Of a DNA stretch of 64,000 nucleotides, positions 57,460-64,000 are shown in pieces (position 1 is the stretch's first letter; every line of letters starts with the position of its first letter). Position numbers and translations under genes: made by a program. This DNA comes from Marinicella pacifica (GTDB lineage: Bacteria; Pseudomonadota; Gammaproteobacteria; Xanthomonadales; Marinicellaceae), in assembly GCF_014636635.1 (NCBI RefSeq), contig NZ_BMEO01000003.1:248001-312000 (forward strand), given 5' to 3'. A model generated the notes under the pieces. That model did not search any database and was not told the DNA's origin. It was given only the letters and a program-made list of their open reading frames with translations.

Positions 57460-59697
57460 ATGACCAACGCAGGCGCTAAGAAGATTAACCGTGCTGAAGT
57501 GGTTAATCAAAATTTTATTGATTTTGTTCAAAATTATCAAGCAATTGAGCCCAAAAACACATTATCCGTCAGTGGTTTAGACAGTCAGACATTATGGGAT
57601 TTGTTTGAGTCGCAAGTGCGCTCACGACAACTTGATCTGATGGCGCGGGTATTGAAACTGTCCAATAAAGTGTTTTACACCATTGGTTCTTCAGGACACG
57701 AAGGCAATGTCATGTTGGGTCGTCTGGTGCGACACACGGATCCGGCCTTTTTGCATTACCGCAGTGGCGGTTTGATGATGGAACGTTCCCGGCATGTACC
57801 GGGCATTGATCCAATCTGGGACACTTGTCTGTCCTTTGCAGCAGCCGCGGAAGACCCTGCCTCAGGGGGACGCCATAAAGTGTGGGGGTCAAAACCTTTG
57901 TGGGTGATTCCGCAAACCAGCACCATAGCCAGCCACTTGCCCAAGGCGGTGGGTTGTGCCCTGGGGGTGGAGCTCACCCAGCGGTTACAGGCATCTATGC
58001 CGATTCCCGATGATGCCATTGTGCTGTGCAATTTCGGTGATGCCAGTGCCAACCATTCCACCGCTCAAGGGGCGTTTAATGCCGCCTCCTGGGCCGCTTT
58101 TCAGGGGCTCAAAACACCGGTTTTGTTTGTATGTGAAGACAACGGCATCGGTATTTCCGTAAAAACCCCTGAAAACTGGATTGCCGATGGGTTTAAATTC
58201 AGACCCGGTTTGCAGTATTTTGCCGCTGACGGGCTGGATATTGAAACCGGTTATTTGCAAGTCAAAAGGGCCGTGGATTTTTGTCGTCAGGAACGCAAGC
58301 CGGTGTTTTTGCATTTAAAAACCACCCGATTAATGGGACATGCGGGCACTGATTTTGAAGTGGATTACCGTAAAATGACCGATTTGCTGGCAGATGAGGC
58401 CAAAGATCCGTTATTAAATACTGCGGCCAGCCTGATTAATCATGGCATTAAAAAACCCGGTGAAATAATTGATTTTTATCATCAAATTTATGATGAGTGT
58501 ATGGCCAAAGCCGAACAGGCCCATGGACGCAAAAAAATCACCACACTGGCTGAGGTGATTGCACCGCTGGTACCACTGGATGAAGACAAGGTTTACCGGC
58601 AAGCGGGTCACCACAACAAAGAAAAACGCCTGGCTTATTTTGGCAGTCAAAAGTTATTACCTGAAAACCAGTCACCCAAACACATGGCCATTCAGATCAA
58701 CCGGGGGTTGCAGGATCTGATGCTGGCTTATCCACACATGATTCTGTTCGGTGAAGATGTGGCTCAAAAAGGGGGCGTATATACAGTTACCAAAAACCTG
58801 TTTAAGCAATTTTCGGCCAAACGGGTGTTTAACACTTTGTTGGATGAACAAACTATTTTGGGTCTGGCTCAGGGTTATGCAACACTTGGTTTATTACCGG
58901 TACCTGAAATTCAGTATCTGGCTTATTTTCACAATGCCTGTGACCAAATTCGCGGTGAAGCCGCCAGTTTGCAATTTTTCTCCAATGGTCAGTTTGCCAA
59001 CCCCATGGTGATTAGAATTCCCGGACTTGGCTATCAAAAAGGTTTTGGCGGGCATTTTCATAATGACAATTCCATTGCTGCCTTGCGCGATATTCCGGGT
59101 TTAATTGTCGCTTGCCCATCGCGCGGTGACGATGCGGTAACCATGATGCGCACCCTGACCGCCTTGTCGCAGGTTAATAAACGGGTGTCGATATTTATCG
59201 AACCGATTGCCTTGTACATGCAAAAAGATCTTTATGAGGAGGGCGATGGTTTGTGGAACACCGCTTATCCCGAGCCGGGCCATTACACCCCACTGGGACA
59301 ACCGCGTGTTTATCACGGCAACGCCAAAGATATGCTCATTATCACTTATGGTAATGGGGTTTTATTAAGCCTCAAAGCGGCCAAAAGACTGGCACAAACC
59401 CATCAAACTCAAGCCAGGGTGTTGGATTTAAGGTGGCTGCAACCATTAAATGAAAAAGCAATCAAGCAAATTGCCGGCGAATTTGATAAAATCTTAATTG
59501 TGGACGAGGGCAGACGTTCAGCCTGTGTCGGTGAAGGGGTGATAACTGTTTTGGCGACCCAAGCCAAAAAACCAAAACACCTCCGTTTATTAACCGGTAG
59601 CGATTGTTTCACACCGTTGGCAGATGCCGCGGGACTGGTGTTGCCCAATGTGGATTCAGTGTACCGGGAATTATTACAATTACAGGAGATTCGTTGA
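57460..59697 (+). CDS. Fused alpha/beta 2-oxoacid dehydrogenase E1 component
   Basis: The 745-residue protein joins the two halves of a branched-chain-type E1. Residues 60-370 are alpha-like with SSGHEGNVMLG, FGDASANHSTAQGAF and the thiamine-diphosphate end CEDNGIGISV. Residues 400-590 are beta-like with LFGEDVAQKGGVYTVT and ALRDIPGLIVACPSRG. The last 130 residues are the transketolase C-terminal domain with DEGRRSACVGEG. No E2 or E3 gene is adjacent. It lies between gcdH and the cyclase, sharing 4 bp with the cyclase start. The substrate is unresolved. Confidence 0.82.
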   Translation: MTNAGAKKINRAEVVNQNFIDFVQNYQAIEPKNTLSVSGLDSQTLWDLFESQVRSRQLDLMARVLKLSNKVFYTIGSSGHEGNVMLGRLVRHTDPAFLHYRSGGLMMERSRHVPGIDPIWDTCLSFAAAAEDPASGGRHKVWGSKPLWVIPQTSTIASHLPKAVGCALGVELTQRLQASMPIPDDAIVLCNFGDASANHSTAQGAFNAASWAAFQGLKTPVLFVCEDNGIGISVKTPENWIADGFKFRPGLQYFAADGLDIETGYLQVKRAVDFCRQERKPVFLHLKTTRLMGHAGTDFEVDYRKMTDLLADEAKDPLLNTAASLINHGIKKPGEIIDFYHQIYDECMAKAEQAHGRKKITTLAEVIAPLVPLDEDKVYRQAGHHNKEKRLAYFGSQKLLPENQSPKHMAIQINRGLQDLMLAYPHMILFGEDVAQKGGVYTVTKNLFKQFSAKRVFNTLLDEQTILGLAQGYATLGLLPVPEIQYLAYFHNACDQIRGEAASLQFFSNGQFANPMVIRIPGLGYQKGFGGHFHNDNSIAALRDIPGLIVACPSRGDDAVTMMRTLTALSQVNKRVSIFIEPIALYMQKDLYEEGDGLWNTAYPEPGHYTPLGQPRVYHGNAKDMLIITYGNGVLLSLKAAKRLAQTHQTQARVLDLRWLQPLNEKAIKQIAGEFDKILIVDEGRRSACVGEGVITVLATQAKKPKHLRLLTGSDCFTPLADAAGLVLPNVDSVYRELLQLQEIR

Positions 59698-60584
59698 CAG
59701 AACTGTGTATTTTATTTGCTGATGTGGCAGACAGCACCGCCTTGTTTGATCAATACGGTGACGATGTTGCGCGCGGCCTGATTGCCGACACTTTAAATGC
59801 GTTACTTGAAGACGTTCATCATTGTCGCGGCCATCTGGTTAAAACCATTGGTGATGAAATCATGTGTACTTTTTCACAGGTCGATGCCGCCATAGATGCC
59901 GCCATATTAATGCAAAACAGGTTGGTAAACCGTCCTAAAGAATCGCATCAACCGGAAATCCACATCCGCATTGGCTTACATTGTGGTGAAGTCATTATCG
60001 AAGAGGATGATGTGTTCGGCGATGCGGTCAATGTGGCGGCACGGATGACATCGTTTGCCAAAAAACACCAAATTATTACCAACCAAACCACCTTTAAACG
60101 CGCAAAAACCGGTGAATTGCCGATGTTTCGTTCATTGGGTGCAGTGGACATTAAAGGCAAGGCCAAAGCCATTGAGGTGGTGGAAATCCTGTGGCAGCAG
60201 GATAAAAGTAAATTAACCCGGGTGACGTCCACGCTCGACATTAAATTACCTTTTGAACAGGCTGATTTACGCATGAATTTAAACGGCAAGCAATACCGCA
60301 TGAACCATAATAACCCGCACCTAACGATAGGCCGGGCGGATGATTGTGATATTCAGGTTAAACTGTTGCGTACCTCTCGTTACCACGGTGAGTTCGATTT
60401 TAAAGGCGGCAATTTTAAATACACAGACAACAGCACCAACGGCAGTTGGGTGCAACAAAAAAACACCACGCCGGTGCGCATTCACCGCGACAGTTTTGTT
60501 TTACAAGGTGAAGGCTGGATAGCTTTTGGACAAATGGATTTTACCGATCAACATAAATTACTCCACTATAAGGTGACCAAATAA
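59694..60584 (+). CDS. Class III adenylate cyclase with C-terminal FHA domain
   Basis: Translation starts at TTG 59694, 5 bp after an AGGAG site, overlapping the E1 stop by 4 bp. Residues 1-170 form a class III cyclase with all canonical residues: metal-binding Asp10 and Asp54, adenine-specifying Lys50 and Asp106, and transition-state Asn113 and Arg117 in GDAVNVAARM. Residues 215-290 are an FHA domain (LTIGRADDCDIQV, TSRYHGEF, NSTNGSWV) that would bind phosphothreonine. There is no membrane segment, so the protein is cytosolic. It should make cAMP under phosphopeptide control. Confidence 0.88.
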   Translation: MTELCILFADVADSTALFDQYGDDVARGLIADTLNALLEDVHHCRGHLVKTIGDEIMCTFSQVDAAIDAAILMQNRLVNRPKESHQPEIHIRIGLHCGEVIIEEDDVFGDAVNVAARMTSFAKKHQIITNQTTFKRAKTGELPMFRSLGAVDIKGKAKAIEVVEILWQQDKSKLTRVTSTLDIKLPFEQADLRMNLNGKQYRMNHNNPHLTIGRADDCDIQVKLLRTSRYHGEFDFKGGNFKYTDNSTNGSWVQQKNTTPVRIHRDSFVLQGEGWIAFGQMDFTDQHKLLHYKVTK

Positions 60585-60664
60585 TGCTTGAATTGATTAA
60601 AAAAATGGCCGGATTCGGGCTTTTAACGCTGAGTTTGTTTTATCTGGCATTGAGGATGTTTTGA
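60584..60664 (+). CDS. 26-residue hydrophobic micro-peptide, coupled to its neighbours
   Basis: An ATG overlapping the cyclase stop (TAATG) opens a 26-codon frame ending in a TGA that overlaps the next ATG (TGATG). The peptide starts MLELIKKMAGF and continues with a hydrophobic helix (LLTLSLFYLALRMF), enough for one membrane span. Stop-start overlaps on both sides suggest translational coupling. No family is recognised. It may simply be a relay for reinitiation, but the composition favours a real membrane peptide. Confidence 0.5.
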   Translation: MLELIKKMAGFGLLTLSLFYLALRMF

Positions 60665-61512
60665 TGAGCGACAGACAACGACCGGTTAAATACAGAGAAC
60701 GGGCAAAAAAAACCCTGCTTGAATTTCAGGCCACGGCCTGGCTGCTGTATTTTTACAGCCTGCCTTTTTTGTTTGCCGCCTTATGGCAACTGATCAGTGG
60801 TCATTTGTGGTTGTTTTTAATAAGCTTTGGTTGTTTTTTCGGTGTCTTGCTCAGTGCCGTCTGGATGTCCAAGGGGCGAAAAAATAAGCACCATTTCCAA
60901 AAACGCAAATACACCCTGCAGCAGCCTTTTCCCTTGATGTTTCTGGCCTCATTATCTCTCGGCGCCTCTGCCTTTGCCGGTGCCTTTCTGGTGGCCGGAC
61001 TGGGTTTGCTGTCGGCCATCGGACACGGCGTTGCCGCAACAGTGGGCAGCTGGCTGTGGTATGGTCTGGATGCGGTCGGCGGTTCGGCTTTTGATGAGGT
61101 CAAAGATAAAGACAGCCAGACCATCTTGGCCATCAGTGAACAATCCATTGTCAACATTGAACAGGCTGAAAAAAGTATCGATAACCGGTTTCTCAAAGGG
61201 TATCTGCACGATATTGTGCGCCTGGCACGCAATGTGGTTGAAACCCTGGTGGAAAAGCCGGAAAAAATCCCCAAAGCACGGCGGTTTTTACATTCTTATT
61301 TAGACGCCACTGAAAGTGTCATTGAACGCTATGCAAAAACACACAAACAGGTGGATAATAATCAGCTGGACGAAAACTTCAAAAATGTTCTGCAGAATAT
61401 TGTGAACGTATTTGCCGAACAGCAACAAAAACTCATCGAAGATGATGTGTTTGATTTAGACGTGGATATTGAAGTATTAAACACCCTTTTAGAAAAACAA
61501 GGCATTAATTAA
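60664..61512 (+). CDS. XpaC-like membrane protein (5-bromo-4-chloroindolyl phosphate hydrolysis family)
   Basis: The 282-residue protein has hydrophobic segments near 24-42, 48-64 and 88-120. A helical cytoplasmic domain follows with KARRFLHSYLDATESVIERY, the XpaC signature. XpaC family proteins usually pair with TelA-like proteins, and a TelA gene follows after 16 bp. The biochemical role is unknown; the family name comes from a phenotype in Bacillus. The ATG at 60664 is preferred over the TTG at 60661. Confidence 0.75.
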   Translation: MSDRQRPVKYRERAKKTLLEFQATAWLLYFYSLPFLFAALWQLISGHLWLFLISFGCFFGVLLSAVWMSKGRKNKHHFQKRKYTLQQPFPLMFLASLSLGASAFAGAFLVAGLGLLSAIGHGVAATVGSWLWYGLDAVGGSAFDEVKDKDSQTILAISEQSIVNIEQAEKSIDNRFLKGYLHDIVRLARNVVETLVEKPEKIPKARRFLHSYLDATESVIERYAKTHKQVDNNQLDENFKNVLQNIVNVFAEQQQKLIEDDVFDLDVDIEVLNTLLEKQGIN

Positions 61513-61528
61513 TAAAACCGAGGAAATT

Positions 61529-62680
61529 ATGACAGACGAAACCAAAACCAAACTTGACACAGCCGCGCTGCAGGAAACCGTTCCCGGCGTCACCACTGAA
61601 ATGGTGTCCTATCGGGATGCGGACAGCGAGGAACAGCAACGTATTGATGAACTGATGTCAGAAATAAACATCGCCGATGCCAATTCGATTATATTCTTTG
61701 GCACCAAAGCCCAGGAAAAGGTTACCGACATTTCCGATAAAATGCTGGAAGGGGTGAAAAACAAGGATTTAGGGCGTTCAGGTGAAGCCCTTAATGAAAT
61801 GGTTGCCACCATTCGCGGCTTTGACGTGGATGAATTGGATCCGAATAAAAAGCCTGGTTTTTTTGCGCGACTATTCGGCAAAGCCAAACCACTTGCGAAG
61901 TTTTTGCAAAAATATGAAGAGGTGAAAAATCAAATTGAAAAAATCACCCAAAAGTTAGAATCGCATAAAACCACCTTGCTCAAAGACATCACCAGCTTAG
62001 ACCGTCTGTATGTGGCCAATCTGGAGTATTTTCATAATCTTGAAGATTATATCCGTGCCGGTGAAGAAAAACTGCGCCAGTTGCATGATGAAGTGATTCC
62101 GCAAATGGAAAAAGAAGCCGAAAACACCGATGATATGCTGGCGGCCCAAAAACTAAGGGACATCCGCTCTGCCACGGCTGACCTTGAGCGGCGCGTGCAT
62201 GATCTGCGATTAACCCGTCAGGTCACCTTACAAAGCTTACCCAGTATTCGTCTGGTGCAAGAAAATGACAAAGGCCTGATTAATAAAATTAACTCCACCA
62301 TAGCCAACACCATTCCTTTGTGGCGACAACAACTGGCCCAAACGGTCACCATCTGGCGTTCTGAGCAGGCCGCCGATACCTTAAAAGATGCCACCGATCT
62401 CACCAACGAAATGCTGGCAGCCAATGCCGAAAACTTGCGCATTGCCAACCGCAAAGTGCGCGAGCAGATGGAGCGGGGTGTGTTTGATATTGAAGTGGTG
62501 AAAGAAGCGAACCAGAAACTGATTGCTACCATTGACGACAGTTTACAAATTGCCGAAGCCGGTAAGGCCAAACGTGAGGCGGCGGTTGTGGAGCTGCAAA
62601 AAACCGAAAGCCAGTTACGCGAAGCGCTGCTCACTGCCAAAGCCCGCTACGCCGAAATACAAGACGATACCAAAGAATAA
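61529..62680 (+). CDS. TelA-like toxic anion resistance protein
   Basis: The 383-residue, soluble, largely helical protein fits the TelA/KlaA family: GRSGEALNEMVATIRGFDVDEL, then PGFFARLFGKAK, a coiled coil with LDRLYVANLEYFHNLEDYI, and RLVQENDKGLINKIN. TelA was named for plasmid tellurite resistance, but chromosomal copies occur beside XpaC and are linked to envelope stress. An AGGA-like site precedes the ATG. It ends the run that starts with gcdH. Confidence 0.85.
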   Translation: MTDETKTKLDTAALQETVPGVTTEMVSYRDADSEEQQRIDELMSEINIADANSIIFFGTKAQEKVTDISDKMLEGVKNKDLGRSGEALNEMVATIRGFDVDELDPNKKPGFFARLFGKAKPLAKFLQKYEEVKNQIEKITQKLESHKTTLLKDITSLDRLYVANLEYFHNLEDYIRAGEEKLRQLHDEVIPQMEKEAENTDDMLAAQKLRDIRSATADLERRVHDLRLTRQVTLQSLPSIRLVQENDKGLINKINSTIANTIPLWRQQLAQTVTIWRSEQAADTLKDATDLTNEMLAANAENLRIANRKVREQMERGVFDIEVVKEANQKLIATIDDSLQIAEAGKAKREAAVVELQKTESQLREALLTAKARYAEIQDDTKE

Positions 62681-62856
62681 CAATCCAATTATCCTCTGTG
62701 CCTTTGTGGTGAATTATTTTTTTACCACAAAGTGCGCAAAGGTTTTCACAAAGCACACAAAGTTGATTATATAATTTATATTTGTGAACTTTGTGTCTTC
62801 TTGGTGTCCTTTGTGCTTCCTCAGCGACCTCTGTGGTTACCCTTTTTCAATTCGAA
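62681..62856. repeat. CTTTGTG-rich intergenic repeat region
   Basis: The gap between convergent telA-like and xthA genes repeats CTTTGTG or its complement CACAAAG at least six times. CTTTGTGGT (62702-62710) pairs with ACCACAAAG (62724-62732). TTCACAAA (62745-62752) pairs with TTTGTGAA (62781-62788), and CACAAAG (62756-62762) with CTTTGTG (62789-62795). CTCTGTG/CTTTGTGGT repeats of this type occur between genes in many bacterial genomes. No reading frame is evident. Confidence 0.65.
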
Positions 62857-63627
62857 TCAATTAGATTGATAATCAATAATCACGGGCGCATGGTCTGAAA
62901 AGCGTTCTTCTTTATAGATATCCGCACCGAGGACCTTGTTTTTAAAGTGAGGCGAGCTTAAGTGATAATCCAGTCGCCAGCCGGTGTTGTTTTGCCAGGC
63001 CTGACCGCGATTAGACCACCAGGAATATTGATGTTCTTCCTGATTGACTTCTCGAAAGGTATCAGTCAGTTGATGTTCATTCAGTAATTTGGATATCCAG
63101 GCACGCTCTTCGGGCAAAAAACCTGAATTTTTCTGATTGGCTTTCCAGTTCTTGATATCAATTTTCTTGTGTGCGATGTTCCAGTCGGCACAGATAATAA
63201 AAGGCTTGGTTTGTTGATTCAGTTGCCGGATTTTGGCTTCGATATGGTCCATACAGATATATTTAAACGCTTGCCGGCTGTCTTTCGAAGATCCCGAAGG
63301 TATATATAAACTGGCGACGATCAGATGGGACATTTCAACCGATAGCCATCGACCTTCGCGGTCAAATTCATCGAATCCCAACCCGTATTCGACTGTTAAG
63401 GGTTGATGCCGGGATAAAATCGCCACGCCGGAATAACCTTTTTTCTCCGCATCGGCCTGGAAATAGTGATAACCCTGTGGCATAAATTGTGCCGGTGGTA
63501 ATTGATGTAACTGGGCTTTAGTTTCCTGAATACATACAAAATCAGCTTGTTGATGGCTGAGCCAGGGAAACAGGCCTTTACGTTCAGCCGCGCGGATTCC
63601 ATTGGCATTGAGGGTAATAATTTTCAT
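62857..63627 (-). CDS. xthA: Exodeoxyribonuclease III
   Basis: XthA cleaves abasic sites and degrades 3' ends in base-excision repair. The 256-residue protein begins [14 protein letters not shown], has metal-binding Glu35 in [17 protein letters not shown], catalytic ICADWNIAH and C-terminal [10 protein letters not shown]. Both length and motifs match the ExoIII family. Confidence 0.93.
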   Translation of the reverse strand: MKIITLNANGIRAAERKGLFPWLSHQQADFVCIQETKAQLHQLPPAQFMPQGYHYFQADAEKKGYSGVAILSRHQPLTVEYGLGFDEFDREGRWLSVEMSHLIVASLYIPSGSSKDSRQAFKYICMDHIEAKIRQLNQQTKPFIICADWNIAHKKIDIKNWKANQKNSGFLPEERAWISKLLNEHQLTDTFREVNQEEHQYSWWSNRGQAWQNNTGWRLDYHLSSPHFKNKVLGADIYKEERFSDHAPVIIDYQSN

Positions 63628-63648
63628 AAGAAAGCCAAAAAATGGCCG

Positions 63649-63676
63649 ATTATAACATTGCCCAAAAAGCTTGCAA
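63649..63676 (-). promoter_or_regulatory. Promoter candidate for xthA
   Basis: On the minus strand, TTGCAA (63676-63671), 16 bp and an extended -10 TGTTATAAT (TATAAT at 63654-63649) lie 21 bases before the xthA ATG. This predicts a leader of about 15 bases without a ribosome site. Confidence 0.5.
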
Positions 63677-63726
63677 TTAAGGGGCTATTTTTAGATGATG
63701 TTACTTTTCATACGCATAATCATCAA

Positions 63727-64000
63727 ATGTCCATAGCCCACCAGTTTTTACAATTAGCCATCGAAAAAAATGTCCTGAAACTCGGTGAATTTACCCTTAA
63801 ATCGGGCCGTATCAGCCCGTATTTTTTCAATGCCGGCTTGTTTGACGATGGCCGCTCTCTTCATCTGGTGGGTGATTATCTGGCGCAAACCCTTGAACAA
63901 AGCGGTATTGTGTTTGATGGTCTTTTTGGTCCGGCGTATAAAGGCATTCCTTTGGCCACCACACTGGCAATCGCCTATCAACAGCGTTATGGCCGAAATT
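63727..64000 (+). CDS. pyrE: Orotate phosphoribosyltransferase, 5' part
   Basis: PyrE joins orotate to PRPP in pyrimidine synthesis. The frame opens at ATG 63727 and runs off the window end after 91 codons. It shows [20 protein letters not shown] and [10 protein letters not shown], the PyrE N-terminal half. The catalytic PRPP loop is outside the window. It is divergent from xthA. Confidence 0.93.
   Translation, partial: MSIAHQFLQLAIEKNVLKLGEFTLKSGRISPYFFNAGLFDDGRSLHLVGDYLAQTLEQSGIVFDGLFGPAYKGIPLATTLAIAYQQRYGRN

Noticed and set aside
62681-62856. CRISPR-like array
   Set aside because: The short CTTTGTG units are irregularly spaced and in both orientations, without uniform repeats or spacers, and no cas gene is present.

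Overview
The window is a dense, protein-coding stretch of a gammaproteobacterial chromosome with mid-range GC, about one gene per kb, many 1-10 bp gene overlaps and a complete 13-gene NADH dehydrogenase I operon. Gene content (separate nuoC and nuoD, tpiA-secG-tRNA-Leu-nuo order, hemA-prfA, aroA fused to cmk, rpsA-ihfB, YcgL, AmpE) fits a gammaproteobacterium. A lineage near Marinicella/Lysobacterales is my inference from the style of the proteins, not something the sequence proves. No prophage, CRISPR array or rRNA is present. The only mobile-element trace is a truncated IS30-type transposase near 55.7 kb.

Layout. 1-6.6 kb: 3' end of guaA, tadA, a lytic transglycosylase, a DUF4398 lipoprotein plus OmpA-like envelope pair, then a sulfur-flavoured group (cystathionine beta-synthase, aldo/keto reductase, persulfide-dioxygenase-like metallohydrolase with a promoter-overlapping palindrome, DUF3365 haem lipoprotein). 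6.7-12.4 kb: a strong 84-nt intergenic palindrome, then a four-gene minus-strand acyl-CoA operon (acyl-CoA dehydrogenase, TetR, APH-like kinase, SDR) divergent from an SDR/enoyl-reductase pair, with a palindromic operator candidate between them. 12.4-17.2 kb: a secreted protein with an internal duplication, a YeiH-like transporter, two small proteins, PPK2 and a low-Mr protein phosphatase. 17.2-22.5 kb: tgt, gyrA, tpiA, secG, tRNA-Leu(GAG). 22.5-36.9 kb: nuoA-N. 36.9-43.6 kb: purE, purK, hemA, prfA, a TPR lipoprotein, hemN. 43.8-49.2 kb: hisC, aroA-cmk fusion, rpsA with a three-hairpin leader, ihfB. 49.2-55.5 kb: an orphan receiver-Hpt protein, YdbH/YdbL-type envelope proteins, rlmD, an AmpE-like protein, a DUF4124 coiled-coil protein. 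56.3-62.7 kb: a tightly packed run of gcdH, a fused 2-oxoacid dehydrogenase E1, an adenylate cyclase with an FHA domain, a 26-codon membrane peptide, XpaC-like and TelA-like proteins. The end holds a repeat-rich intergenic stretch, xthA and the start of pyrE.

The strongest candidates for something undescribed are the cyclase-FHA/micro-peptide/XpaC/TelA module, whose junctions suggest translational coupling, and the regulatory palindromes at 5.08 and 10.47 kb. The rpsA leader is a likely instance of a known autoregulatory type. Most of the remaining genes are conserved housekeeping genes. All statements come from reading the sequence; no database search was run.
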